A stretch of 38,803 bases of DNA from Chromatiales bacterium (GCA_002868855.1 PKUM01000324.1:1-38803), one strand, 5' to 3'; positions 1 through 10,611 are shown, counted from the first letter of the stretch. Program-made: numbers and translations. The notes: generated from the sequence alone by a model not told the origin.

Positions 1-334
1 CGAAAATCACGACGCACTGCACGCGCGACTCGACACCCGTCCCCGATCTACTGGCGCCCATGACTCGTGGCCTCGCCTCGGTGAGGGCGGACGGCGCTTA
101 CGACGGGGCGTCCGTCTTTCGCAGTCTGGTCGAAAACGCTATGTCGCGCGTCAAGAACGAATTCGGCGGCGCCCTTAGAAGCCGAACTATTCAAACACAG
201 GATACGGAAGTGCGAATCGCCTGCACAATACTGAACACAATGACGCGGCTCGGAATGGCGGACGGTCACTGTGTTAGCTGAAAAATCTACCGAACGAACC
301 CGCTTGTCTCAAACTCTAGCCATGCAACAAGACC
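1..334 (+). pseudogene. IS5-family transposase 3' remnant with right terminal inverted repeat
   Basis: Protein VRADGAYDGASVF...RSLVENAMSRVKNEFGG.LRSRTIQTQDTEVRIACTILNTMTRLGMADGHCVS aligns by eye to the IS5-like ORF at 6479-7075. Right-end sequence CTAGCCATGCAACAAGACC matches the right end of that copy (CTGGTCATGCAACAAGACC). Confidence 0.8.
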
Positions 335-478
335 ACAGAATAGGCGGGGAGCGGCCGCCTGGGCCGTTGGAGGTACGATTTCCGCTACCGGCCCGTTGCA
401 GCCCTTGGCCTCGAATCACGGGATCTTCCGGATATCCCCATCCGAAGCACGCCGCGCTGCATTTCCCTTGAACAGCGG

Positions 479-2707
479 TTAGAGAGCTTCCCCAATCTGC
501 ATCTGGTCAATGACTTTACGCTGTTCTGCAACGTGGCGGTTTCGTTCGGCCAGGGCGGCCCGATAACGGGGCTCTGAGCGTATCTGGTCGTACAAAGGCA
601 GCTGATCGTAAATCATCCAATTTGCAAGATGGTTATGCACCAGTTGGGTTTCGATGTGGGCCAGTGCTTTTTCGATGTCCCCAGACATCAGATTACAAAA
701 TTGCTCGTTAAAATAATCAGCGTGCTTCACGAGTGTGGGCAGCTCTTCAAAATACGCGAGTGTTTGATCGAGCAAGGCGTTACCCAGCGACTTATCCCCG
801 GTATTGGCCAAGGTCCAGGCAACCAGGCATGCGTCGCCCGGATTGCGATCAATGAGGCTTTCCCAGGCCTCGGGTTCTGTCCACTCGGGGTCTCTGGCCA
901 CAAATATCTCTCGTGCGGATTCAAGGTTGCCAATGGCCAGATGAAGCAAGCCAGCCCAGTCGGAAGCACGTTGGAAAGAGAGCGCGTTGCCGCTGGCCCG
1001 GTTCCACGCGTCACGGACGCCAGCAGCATTCCCCCGAGCGTGGTTGATATGCAAATCCAAAATCTCCAATGCCCAGTGCCGAGCGTTAGTGTCGGCCAGT
1101 TTCTGCCGGTATCGTATTGCGCTCTCCAGATCACCCGCCTCGATCAAATACGTGCCCATGCCCATCAGTTGAACTGCCCCAGCCGGATCAATCAGAAGTG
1201 CTGCACGTAAATTCTGGATTGCAAGATCGAAACGCCCCAGGTACTGCCCATAAACAACCCCGAGACCCTGGTATCCCCTTGAAAAATCCGGGTGTGATTC
1301 AATTATTTCCTTGTATTGTTGCACCGCTCGGGAAAACTGGCCATGGCCTGCATATTGGTCCGCAAGGCTGGAACCTATGATGGCTGAAAGCGGATCCAGT
1401 TCGGCGGCTTTTTGAATAAGAGCGATCTTTTCTTCACCCCGGGAGAGGCCTTGCAGTTGACCACCGAAAAAGTGGTAAGCCGTAGCGTAATTCGGGCTTA
1501 ATTCAATGGCTCTCCTCGACGCCGCTTCCGCTTGATCGAACTTGCCTTCGTCAAAATAGATGCTGGACAGAGAGACATATGCTTCACCCAACTCGGGATC
1601 GATCTTGAGCGCACGGTCGATCGCGTCCTGCCTTATTTCGAGGGCTTCGTCAGGATTGAAACTGCCATAGATGGGGAGCAGAAAATAGGCGTCCGCCAGA
1701 CCAACCCATGCAAGATCGAAGTTTGGATCAAGATCAACCGCCTTGCGAAACTCCAGGGTTGCTTGTCCCAGCTTGGTTGATACCCGGGTAGCCATCAACT
1801 GCTTGCCGCGCATATAAGCGTTGTAGGCTGCCAGATCCTGAGTGGGCATGGCATTGATGCGCCGGATTTCTTGCGGCGTGAGGGTGGCCTGCAACGCGCT
1901 GGCGACCGCCTGGGATATCTCGCTTTGAATAGCGAACAGGTTTTTTGCCGTCAGTTCCCGGTCAAAGGTCTCAGCCCACAGATGTTGGTCGCTCTGTGCG
2001 TCGATGAGCTGTACATTGACGCGCACCTGGGTACCGGAGCGTTGAATGCCGCCTTCCAGGATATTCGCCACGCCGAGTTCCCTGGCAATCTCGGGAATTT
2101 TTTTTGTCGTATCCCGGTACTCCATCACCGACGTGCGCGAGATCACCTTCATAGATCCAATGCGTGCGATTGTGGTCAGAAGGTCATCGTGAATACCGTC
2201 GGTGAAAAATTGGTCCTCCTCACGGTTGCTGCGATTATCGAAAGGCAGCACAGCGATGGATAACCGATCAGCAGAGCTAGCTGCTTTCGCCTCCACGCTC
2301 GACTCAGGTGATCGCGTAGCCTGCTGTCGTGACGTCGATAGCTCGGTCTCCGCCAAATGTGGCGCCAAGTAGAATTTGTCGAAAAGGAGGTAGGTAACCG
2401 CCACGGCCATAAGAACAAAGATCACCCTGTTCAGTTTGCGACCGGTTCGTGCGGTAACAGATCGACGGCGGTCCACTTCTGACTCCTGCTTGATGCCTTC
2501 TGGGGTCAGTTCGAAGGCCCACGCAATGAACAGAGTTACGAAGAATCCGACCATGATGATGGCCAGGATCAGCTTTCCGCCCCATGCCGGCAACTCAAGA
2601 ATCTCGCCAACAACGTCGAGTATCTGGAGTAATACCCAGGCTGCAACCGCATATGCAGCGCCGACGCGGAAGACGTTTCGGCGTTTGAGTTCGTCAAGGA
2701 CCGACAT
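479..2707 (-). CDS. Membrane-anchored TolB-like/TPR protein
   Basis: 742 aa ORF. N-terminal LDELKRRNVFRVGAAYAVAAWVLLQ membrane region, SIAVLPFDNRSNREEDQFFTDGIHDDLLTTIARIGSMKVISRTSV (TolB N-terminal-like domain of adenylate cyclase-type regulators), then TPR-like repeats. Confidence 0.85.
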   Translation of the reverse strand: MSVLDELKRRNVFRVGAAYAVAAWVLLQILDVVGEILELPAWGGKLILAIIMVGFFVTLFIAWAFELTPEGIKQESEVDRRRSVTARTGRKLNRVIFVLMAVAVTYLLFDKFYLAPHLAETELSTSRQQATRSPESSVEAKAASSADRLSIAVLPFDNRSNREEDQFFTDGIHDDLLTTIARIGSMKVISRTSVMEYRDTTKKIPEIARELGVANILEGGIQRSGTQVRVNVQLIDAQSDQHLWAETFDRELTAKNLFAIQSEISQAVASALQATLTPQEIRRINAMPTQDLAAYNAYMRGKQLMATRVSTKLGQATLEFRKAVDLDPNFDLAWVGLADAYFLLPIYGSFNPDEALEIRQDAIDRALKIDPELGEAYVSLSSIYFDEGKFDQAEAASRRAIELSPNYATAYHFFGGQLQGLSRGEEKIALIQKAAELDPLSAIIGSSLADQYAGHGQFSRAVQQYKEIIESHPDFSRGYQGLGVVYGQYLGRFDLAIQNLRAALLIDPAGAVQLMGMGTYLIEAGDLESAIRYRQKLADTNARHWALEILDLHINHARGNAAGVRDAWNRASGNALSFQRASDWAGLLHLAIGNLESAREIFVARDPEWTEPEAWESLIDRNPGDACLVAWTLANTGDKSLGNALLDQTLAYFEELPTLVKHADYFNEQFCNLMSGDIEKALAHIETQLVHNHLANWMIYDQLPLYDQIRSEPRYRAALAERNRHVAEQRKVIDQMQIGEAL

Positions 2708-2777
2708 GCGCGTAATCTAGCAGATAGCTCGCAGGGATGTTCCTCTTCTGGCCATCTTCTGCCCGACTGGTTAAGGG

Positions 2778-2795
2778 CCTTGGTGCATGGCTCCG
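2778..2795 (+). repeat. Isolated IS5-like left terminal repeat remnant
   Basis: CCTTGGTGCATGGCTCCG is identical to the sequence at 25069 and near-identical to CCTTGGCGCATGGCTCTG at 6281, which begin IS5-like remnants. Confidence 0.55.
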
Positions 2796-2887
2796 CGCGG
2801 CGACCTGAATATCGGGTTCTCGGAAGGGTACCGAAAAATTAACGGCGGTTTGGCGACAATCGCGAAATGAATAGATCGGCATCACTG

Positions 2888-3279
2888 TACAAACGCCTGC
2901 TAAAGACACACCATCATGAGCTCAGAAAGATAGTGACGGACAAGTCAGGGAGCTACGGCGTTGCACATCGAGAGCTTATCCCGGATACGATTCACGACCC
3001 ATCTCAATATGCCAATAATCGTGCCGAAGTTTCCCATCAGCCAACGCGAGTGAGAGAACGGGGCATGCGTCGATTCAAATCAGCGCATCAGGCCCAGCGC
3101 TTCCTCGGCGTTCACGCGGCTGTCTGCAGTCTATTCAACCTGGGACGGCATTTGATTTCGGCCAAGCATTATCGATCGACCAGACAGCGCGCCTGTTCGT
3201 CTTGGGAATGGGCAACAGGACCGTGAGAGGCTTCGTTCCCCGGGTTTGAACGAGTTCAATAGTTAACTTGTCAGTACCG
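2888..3279 (+). pseudogene. IS6-family transposase 3' remnant with terminal repeat
   Basis: SYGVAHRELIPDTIHDPSQYANNRAEVSHQPTRVRERGMRRFKSAHQAQRFLGVHAAVCSLFNLGRHL is homologous to the IS6-like ORF at 12027-12569. The end GTTAACTTGTCAGTACCG resembles that copy's end GTTAAGTTGTCAGTACCC. Confidence 0.8.
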
Positions 3280-3282
3280 TCG

Positions 3283-3489
3283 CTTGACTGGGTCGACGCC
3301 GACTAGGTCGGCATCATCGGCGGCTCCTACGGCGGCTACATGGCCGCCGCCGTCCAGGCGAACGAGGTCCCGGTCGAATACGTGGTCTTCGAGGACGAGG
3401 GCCACGGCTTCCGTCGGCGCGAGAACCGCATTACGGCCTCGGAAGCCTATCTCCGCTTCCTCGACACCTACCTGGAAGGCAAAGAATAA
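3283..3489 (+). pseudogene. Prolyl-oligopeptidase-type (S9) peptidase C-terminal relic, internally deleted
   Basis: Frame reads LDWVDAD*VGIIGGSYGGYMAAAVQANEVPVEYVVFEDEGHGFRRRENRITASEAYLRFLDTYLEGKE*. The nucleophile motif GGSYGGYM is fused almost directly to the catalytic-His motif FEDEGHGF. Confidence 0.8.
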
Positions 3490-3647
3490 GTATCGAGCAA
3501 CCGGCAACCGGATGTCAGGGGCGAGTCCGAAAAATATCCGGTGCATGCCCTGCGGGCCGGCTTCAGCACGGGCATCGTTACCGAAACCGGCACAGACTTC
3601 GAGGTGTTCAGCAGGCGCATTTCCACCCCTGGCGCTGACCCGCGGCG

Positions 3648-6206
3648 CTACGGTTGCCCGAGAAAGGCCCGCAGGCCCTCCCCTTCCCGTGCCTTCTTCC
3701 TGATGCAATCCTCGATGGTCTCGGTGGCTTTCTCCAGGGAGGCCGCGTACTTCTCTCCCCGCGGTTCGAAAAACTCGCGCAGCAAGGCCAGGTTCGCGTC
3801 GTTGCAGGCATTCTGCATGCCCAGGGGCAGCAGGGGCGGCACATAGGACGGCAGCTTGGCCTCCAAGGCTGCCAGGTTCTCTTCCAGCCAGGCATAGATG
3901 GGAGCGTGGTCCTGCAGGATGAAGGCCGCCCCGGCCAGGCCCAGCGTGGCATCGCCCGCCGGCACCGCGTCGGTGATGAAAAAGTTCAGGCGCTGGCGCA
4001 CCAGCTCGGAATCACGGAAGTACATCGAGCTTAGCAGGGTGCTCTTCTGGTCCTCTGACTTCGAGGACCGATAGGAAGTGATGTAGCGCTGGTACAGTTT
4101 CGCGTCGCCGTGCAACGCCGAGACCCGCAGCGCCTCCCGCGCCAGGTCCGTGGGCACGTTGGCCGGGTCGGACAGGTAGCGGTCGGTGATTGCGTCGATA
4201 GCCTTCCTGACCACCGGGTCGGAGCCGTACTGGCCCTGCAGGCGCAGCAGCCTGGGACGCATCTGGCGGATAGCCTCGTTGTCATCCTGCCGCGGCTCCA
4301 GTCCCACCCCGTCGATGCGTACACCCAGTGTCCGGTCCACGAAGCCCGCAAAGGCCTCCGAGGTATCGGCGTCCACCAGGCGGTTGCCGACATCCAGCAT
4401 GGCCTCGATAGCCGGCAGCGCCACCATCGGGTGCGGGTCTGCCAGCCCTATCTGCACCGCCGCCAGGTAAGACTGAATATCCAGTTGCCCGGCCTCCAGC
4501 AAGCCCTGGCTATTGTCCAGCAGGGCGATCTTCTCCCGCTCGCTCAGGACATCGCTGTCCTGCAACAGGCGCTGGAACCACTCCGGGTCGGTCTTCCAGC
4601 GGTAGTAGCCGTTGGCGCCAGCGTCGGGAAATACCCACTCGGTATCCCGTGGCAGCTTGAGTTTCCCGTCTTCATCGTCCAGCAGGTAAGTCAGGCGCTT
4701 GACCTGGCCCTGGTGCTTGTACTTGATGTCCAGCGGTATGCGCCATTGCCGGGGCGGCGGAACCCGGTCCAGACTGGCATAGCGGGCCTGGCTGATCCGC
4801 CCATCCCGCTCGATGCTCACCATCGGCAAGCCAGCCTGGTTGATGTAGTCATCGGCGATGTCGACGATCTCCCGGCCCGCGCGGTCCCCGATGGCGTCCC
4901 ACAGCTCCGCAGCCCTGGCATTGCCCCAGGCGTGACGCTTCAGGTAGTCACGGATGGCGTCGCGGAATTCCGCCTCTCCCGCGTAGGCCTCCATCATGCG
5001 CAGGATCGCCTCGCCCTTGCTGTAGTTCAGACCCAGATCCTCGATGGCATCGTCCTCGGTGCGCACCGGCTTGCGAATCGCCTTGGCGCTAAGCAGCTGG
5101 TCGGCGGGGAATGCAGCGGACTGTGGCAGTTGCAGTTCGGTCTCGTACTGTGGGAACACGCTGGCCATGACCTTTCCCCCCATCCAGGAGGCGAATGCCT
5201 CGTTTAGCCACAGATCGTCCCACCACTGCATGGTTACCAGGTCGCCGTACCATTGGTGCGCCAGTTCGTGGGCAATGATGCTGAGCACGGTGGCCGCGGT
5301 CGCACCGGAAACCTCGTCCCCCACCATCAGCAGGTCGGTGCGGTAGGTCACCAACCCGGGATTCTCCATGGCGCCGAAGGCGAACTCCGGCACCGCCACG
5401 AAATCCAACTTGCGGTAGTGATACGGCGCGCCGAAGTAACTCTCCAGCGCCTTGAGGATGGCGGGGGTATACCGCTGCACGAAGCCGACCTCGCCGGCAC
5501 GGCCGCTGGGCGTGTAGATGAAGCCCGGCACCGACATGCCGTCCAGCGGCGCCCGATCCAATGGTCCCACTGCCAGCGCCAACAGGTAACTGGGCAGGGG
5601 TGGGGTCTGCATGAAGCGCACATGCTGCCAGCCCTCCGACTCGCTGCGCTCCTCAACGGGCGTGTTGGAGACCACGGTAAAACCGGCCGGGGCACGGACA
5701 GCCAGGCGATAGGGAATCTTGAAGGCGGGCTCATCGAATACCGGGAAGGCCCGACGGGCATGCATGACCTCGAACTGGGTGAACACGTAATCGCGTTCCT
5801 CGAAGCGCACCCGGTGCATGCCGAGCGAATCGGTGGCAAAAGTCCCTTCGAAATCCAACTCCAACACATAACGGCCGCGTGTGATGGGCTTGCCATCCGC
5901 CAGCCAGGTGTGGTCCCACTCGCCGTCGGCGGCCTGCAACTCCCGCCGCCGGCCATCCGTGCTCAGCAGGATGCGGCCCAGGGTGAGTCCCTGCTGGTAC
6001 AGGCCGATCCGCGGCACGGTCTCCTCCACCACCAGCTCGATGCGGGTGCTGCCCGAGAAAGTCGGTGACGCGGGGTCAATCCGCAGCTCGATGGACTGGC
6101 TCGACGGCGCGATACCCGGCGGCAGGCGGTAGTCGGCCGACTCCTCTGCGTGGACCAACAGCGTCCAGAACAAGGGTGCAATCACCCAGAGTCCGCGATA
6201 AATCAT
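3648..6206 (-). CDS. M1-family metallo-aminopeptidase
   Basis: 852 aa; GAMENPGLVTYR and HELAHQWYGDLVTMQWWDDLWLNEAFASWMG (HExxH...E zinc site); N-terminal signal-like segment. Confidence 0.95.
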   Translation of the reverse strand: MIYRGLWVIAPLFWTLLVHAEESADYRLPPGIAPSSQSIELRIDPASPTFSGSTRIELVVEETVPRIGLYQQGLTLGRILLSTDGRRRELQAADGEWDHTWLADGKPITRGRYVLELDFEGTFATDSLGMHRVRFEERDYVFTQFEVMHARRAFPVFDEPAFKIPYRLAVRAPAGFTVVSNTPVEERSESEGWQHVRFMQTPPLPSYLLALAVGPLDRAPLDGMSVPGFIYTPSGRAGEVGFVQRYTPAILKALESYFGAPYHYRKLDFVAVPEFAFGAMENPGLVTYRTDLLMVGDEVSGATAATVLSIIAHELAHQWYGDLVTMQWWDDLWLNEAFASWMGGKVMASVFPQYETELQLPQSAAFPADQLLSAKAIRKPVRTEDDAIEDLGLNYSKGEAILRMMEAYAGEAEFRDAIRDYLKRHAWGNARAAELWDAIGDRAGREIVDIADDYINQAGLPMVSIERDGRISQARYASLDRVPPPRQWRIPLDIKYKHQGQVKRLTYLLDDEDGKLKLPRDTEWVFPDAGANGYYRWKTDPEWFQRLLQDSDVLSEREKIALLDNSQGLLEAGQLDIQSYLAAVQIGLADPHPMVALPAIEAMLDVGNRLVDADTSEAFAGFVDRTLGVRIDGVGLEPRQDDNEAIRQMRPRLLRLQGQYGSDPVVRKAIDAITDRYLSDPANVPTDLAREALRVSALHGDAKLYQRYITSYRSSKSEDQKSTLLSSMYFRDSELVRQRLNFFITDAVPAGDATLGLAGAAFILQDHAPIYAWLEENLAALEAKLPSYVPPLLPLGMQNACNDANLALLREFFEPRGEKYAASLEKATETIEDCIRKKAREGEGLRAFLGQP

Positions 6207-6278
6207 AATGGTCCCTTCCGTCGTATCGCTTCAGGCACAAGTATAGGGTATGGACAGGCGGGCCTCTGGCATGCCCGC

Positions 6279-7127
6279 GACCTTGGCGCATGGCTCTGCT
6301 GCGAAGCCTTATTATGGCGACATTGGCTCAGCATGGTGACCGGAATGCCTCAAATTTACCCCCAGCGGAATCAACTCAGGCACACCAGGAAGCGGTATCG
6401 GGTCCGAAACTGGAACGAGTATGAAACCGGTTTGCGCCGCCGTGGCACAATATCGGATCTGTCGCTGCGACCGGTCCAATGCAAATCATGATCGATGGCA
6501 CGGGTTTGAAAATGCACCGTGGCTCCGCTCCACCTGAAGACAAACGAAACAGAAGAAGCTGGCGCAAATTGCACTTGGCAGTCGACGCGAAGGCCGCTGA
6601 GATACTCTCTGCGAAGGTCACGACATATGACACCCGGGATTCGACGCCAGTCCCTGATTTACTGGCTCCCGTTGAACGCGCATTCGCCTCGGTCATGGCA
6701 GATGGCGCGTACGATCGCGCCTCTGTCTACAACGCCATAGCTGAAAACGCGCCGCGCAAAAGCCATTCTCCAACCAGAATAGTGATACCACCGGGACGCA
6801 ATTCACGGCTCGCCGAAGACCACGATGTGGTCAACGGCCAAGGTGATGGAAACATTCGCCACATTGCCCGCGTCGGCCGGCGTCAATGGCAGAAAGAAAC
6901 CAAATACAATCAGCGAAGTTTGGTCGAGACTGCCGTGTCCAGGTTCAAGAACGAGTTCACCGATAGCCTTCGAAGTCGAACACTGCGCACACAGGTTTCG
7001 GAAGTGCGAATCGCTTGCAACCTACTGAACACGATGACAAGGCTCGGAATGCCGAACGGTCACTGCGTTGCCTGAAAAGTGCTGAACCAGCCCGCTCGTC
7101 TCAAAATCTGGTCATGCAACAAGACCT
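6279..7127 (+). mobile_element. IS5-family insertion sequence, transposase frameshifted
   Basis: N-terminal part MPQIYPQRNQLRHTRKRYRVRNWNEYETGLRRRG (from about 6344, frame of ORF 6150-6491) and the remainder in ORF 6479-7075 (DGTGLKMHRGSAPPEDKRNRRSWRKLHLAVDAK...). Imperfect terminal repeats CCTTGGCGCATGGCTC (left) and GGTCTTGTTGCATGACC (right, reverse complement). Confidence 0.8.
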
Positions 7128-7227
7128 TAAAGGGGATAGATCACGGCGAGGGGCGCCAAAGGAGGCGCGTCGGAGGCCGGTGAGCTCTGGATCGATCCGG
7201 CGTCCCCGCGGCATGATTCGGGCTAAC

Positions 7228-7634
7228 TCAGGGCGGCGTCTCTTCGACCAGGATTTCGGCGGCGCAGATAATTGTCTGCCAGCAATTGTTTGCCCAGTCC
7301 ATCTCGGTTGACCGCTGGCATATCGGGGGCGAGATGGCCGTGGCGCCCGCCCGGGACGCACGCAGCCGCAGCTGATCCATGGCGTCTTCCTCGCGCGGGT
7401 ACTGTTGGGCGTTCAAGTTCCTCAGGCAGGACAGGCCGCGTATTTCTCCGAGCGAGCGGTAGTGCCCATTTGCCCGTTGCTCGGCACCGACGATCTCAAT
7501 GGCCTTGTATCGCTCCAGTTGGTCATGATCAAGGTCGTAGTGATTCACTGTATCGATATATGTGCAGCCACTGAGGGCAAGAGCGGCCGCCAGCAGCAGA
7601 CTGAGCGCCCGGGCGCCGGGGCAGCGGCTCACGA
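7228..7634 (-). CDS. Small lipoprotein (RcsF/DUF4156-like)
   Basis: Likely GTG start at VSRCPGARALSLLLAAALALSGC (lipobox LSGC), then AIEIVGAEQRANGHYRSLGEIRGLSC...LRLRASRAGATAI. Confidence 0.65.
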
Positions 7635-8921
7635 AGATTTCTTCTTTAAGCAAGGAGTTCGCATCAGGTGGAAATCGGCACGCGGCGGTACCGTGTCGCC
7701 CCTGTCGGCGGCAGCAACGGTCATCCATTCTCCCACGCGCTCACCCTGGGGGAGCCGGTAGCGGGGGCGTACGCTCCAGGTCAGCTTCTGGCAAGAGCCC
7801 AGCGGCTCTTCCACCTGGTGGCGCTGTCCCGCCAGTGAGGTTCGCCGGTATAGCTGCTGACCGTCGGCCAGGATCTGCAGATCCCAGGCAATGTCGTCCT
7901 CGTCGATCTCGGGCGGGGAAGCCAGGTGCCTGTCGTCCCCCAGCAAGGTGAAATCCCAGGCCAGCTCGGGAGTGAGGGTGTTGAGTTTTGCCTGCTTGAA
8001 GTCGGCATAGGATTCAGTGGCGACCGGCTTCAAAACGTGCCGCACCTCAAGCAGCACGAACAGGTTCTGAAAAATGCGTTCGCCGATACGAATCTTGGCA
8101 AGTCGCAGATGCTCGCGCCAGGCCTCGCCGTTGTTGGCCGTCCAACTTCGCATCGAGCGCGTGTCATAGGAACCATAGACCTCGTGGTACAGGGGTTCGC
8201 CTCCGGGCAGGCGCAGAAGCTCGACTTCCACCGATACTCCCAGGCGGCTGTGCTCATTGACCTCGGCGCTTATCTCGAGGATCCGGATATTGAGCAAGGC
8301 ATCGGCGTCGATCTCGGAAAGGGTCGTATCGGCCGCTGGAGTTCGCAGAATTTCACCGGTCACACCGTCAAGCTCGGATAGGTGCTTCTGGATTTCTTCC
8401 GCGAGCAGGACGTTGGCGACCTGCCCGTTGGCGGATGCGATCAGTGCGTCCGCGGCCTCTTTTTTGTTTTCCCGCTGTTCGGCTTCGACCGCGCCGGCGA
8501 CACCGCCAACGGTGGCGGCCACCGGCAGGATGATCGGCAGCATGAGAATATAAACGATGGCCCCTTCGCCGCTTCCGTCCGGGGACAAGGCGGCGTCCAC
8601 GCCGGCGGCAACCCCCTCGGCTACCTCGTCGCCGGTCTTGCCATACTGGCTGCCGCTGGCAATGAATGCTATCCCGGTGTCACCGGGTGCAATGGCCACC
8701 CGTGTAATTGCTGCCCGCTTCTCTTCAGACATGTGGCTGCTGAAATCGCGGTACATGGTGGACGGGTGTGCGGGCTTGACTATCAGCGGTTGGCAGCCGG
8801 ACAGTGCCAGCAAGCAAGCGGTCATGGCCAGCACCAGAGCCTGGCGTAGCCTCGTGATTGCCTTTCCGGACGGGACGCACCCGGGGCAGAGGATTCCTTG
8901 GTTTTGGGAAGGCGTCTGCAT
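7629..8921 (-). CDS. Hypothetical lipoprotein
   Basis: 430 aa ORF with lipobox LLALSGC; no family recognised; overlaps the start of the downstream lipoprotein gene, suggesting coupling. Confidence 0.7.
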   Translation of the reverse strand: MQTPSQNQGILCPGCVPSGKAITRLRQALVLAMTACLLALSGCQPLIVKPAHPSTMYRDFSSHMSEEKRAAITRVAIAPGDTGIAFIASGSQYGKTGDEVAEGVAAGVDAALSPDGSGEGAIVYILMLPIILPVAATVGGVAGAVEAEQRENKKEAADALIASANGQVANVLLAEEIQKHLSELDGVTGEILRTPAADTTLSEIDADALLNIRILEISAEVNEHSRLGVSVEVELLRLPGGEPLYHEVYGSYDTRSMRSWTANNGEAWREHLRLAKIRIGERIFQNLFVLLEVRHVLKPVATESYADFKQAKLNTLTPELAWDFTLLGDDRHLASPPEIDEDDIAWDLQILADGQQLYRRTSLAGQRHQVEEPLGSCQKLTWSVRPRYRLPQGERVGEWMTVAAADRGDTVPPRADFHLMRTPCLKKKSS

Positions 8922-9158
8922 GCCAATCTCCTCGTCCCGGTTTGATACCCGTTTGCGTGGCCAGATTGTTCGACCGGGGCCGGTCGATATTTCTGCTTCT
9001 GGCTAGATGGAGGGGATTTTTGCGGCTAAGGGCCTCCGGGTCAACCAGGCCGGTTTAGCGCAGACCAGGCACGACATCCATATTCTGCGGGCCGTTGATC
9101 CCGAATATGAAGCGCCGATCAACAATCTGCTCGGTTACCTGATCACCACCCGGATCGC

Positions 9159-9250
9159 GACGGGACCGCGCTGACCGACACAGGCCAGGTGCGCTGTGCG
9201 CTGAAGACGCGCTTCCGCTACGGCCCAACGCGCCTGATCTTCGAACCGTG
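9159..9250 (+). pseudogene. IS91-family (Y2) transposase fragment
   Basis: DGTALTDTGQVRCALKTRFRYGPTRLIFEP resembles the conserved C-terminal stretch xxLTPxGxVRYxLKTPYRDGTTHVIFEP of IS91-type transposases. Confidence 0.6.
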
Positions 9251-9369
9251 GGGCTCTGTCGCACGGTCGTCTGGATAGCGCTTGGCGATCGCCTCGCCAT
9301 TAAACACGAGGCAAACGGGCTCGGTCACGATCCGCTTCATCCACAGGAACGACACGCCTTCCTCCACAC

Positions 9370-9453
9370 GTCAGCCGAGTTCGCGTGCCCGGATCATGCT
9401 GCTTCACCGCCGCTACGATCTGCTTCACCGAATACCTCTTGCGCTTCATTTTG
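9370..9453 (-). pseudogene. IS3-family orfA N-terminal fragment
   Basis: Minus strand reads MKRKRYSVKQIVAAVKQHDPG..., typical of IS3-type orfA N-termini (MKRKRFSxEQIxxxLKQ). Confidence 0.5.
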
Positions 9454-9690
9454 ACCTTCTCCTTCCGGGATCAGAGTCTGTCAGAAATCACATCCTCCGT
9501 GGACCAGTTCTCGGGGAGTCGCTCAAAGTCGGACACGCCGTCGAGTGTTTTTCGGCTGCAGCTCAGATTTCGCGGACGATACGAATAGCATGAGGAACGC
9601 AGGATTTGCAGCTGGGCATCATCCGCGTCAAGTTCTAATTGGGATACCGCGGCGCAAAAGCGCCGCGGCGTGTGATGAATGCCCGCAATA

Positions 9691-10077
9691 TTAAGGTTGA
9701 ATTGGGCACTTGAAGTCAGCGTCGCGTACCCGTGTGATAGTTACGAGACCCGAGGCCTCCGCATCCAGGACCATCTGCTCCGAAGTCAACAGGTAGGGCA
9801 CCGCTTCAGCCTGCCACATCACAACATTAACGGCCCACTTGCCACCGTGATAACCCTTGTCGCCGGGGGCCACTGCCGCTACAGGCAACTGCCCCTCGAC
9901 ACCACCCATGATCGGATAAATGGGATCGCGACCCTGCTTGGGTGCCGCCGCCGGCGGGACTACGGTGCGAACCACAGCACCGTCGTAGTACAACTGTCCG
10001 AATGGAGGCTCGGCCTGCAGGGATTGGGCAGTTATCAGGGCAAACAGCGCCCCGGCAATTAACGTAATCGTTTTCAT
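9691..10077 (-). CDS. Hypothetical secreted protein
   Basis: MKTITLIAGALFALITAQSLQA signal peptide; start chosen at 10077; no family recognised. Confidence 0.65.
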   Translation of the reverse strand: MKTITLIAGALFALITAQSLQAEPPFGQLYYDGAVVRTVVPPAAAPKQGRDPIYPIMGGVEGQLPVAAVAPGDKGYHGGKWAVNVVMWQAEAVPYLLTSEQMVLDAEASGLVTITRVRDADFKCPIQP

Positions 10078-10611
10078 TTGGTCTTCCTCGCGTGAGTGTT
10101 GATTGGTTTGAACAGATACCCCTGTCGAAACGAAACAACATGGGCAGCGCATGAACCATCATGAGTGGCAAATATCACGAAAGGATCACGGGTAATTCAC
10201 GTTTGATTCACTTTCGGAATTTGCCAGCTTGCCTTTCTGACAAAGAGACGATGGGGAGACGATCTAAACCGCTCCCAATTGTGGCTTCGATTTGGCGTAC
10301 GGAGAGATTCTGGGACGAGCTTGTTCGCAATCCATAACAGATCCGATTTGTCTGTAAAGGGTTACTAACCTGACCTGCCCCCTGCTGCAGTATCACGTTA
10401 TTCTTAGCAGAGCCGTCATTTTAAGGGCCCCTCAAAAAACAGAATCTACTAGGTTCAACTTGGTACGGAAATCAGGGCGCAGGTCACTTTTGCGTTTACG
10501 TCATCCGTCAGCAATAAGACAAGCATCTTTGACAGTAACGTAAAGTGAATCTCTTGATTTCGCTGGCGCCGCATCAGATTACTGCTAGCATCAAATAATT
10601 GTTGATTCCGC

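Noticed and set aside
4110-5207. 365 aa plus-strand ORF
   Set aside because: Fully antisense to the M1 aminopeptidase; composition typical of a shadow ORF in GC-rich coding DNA.
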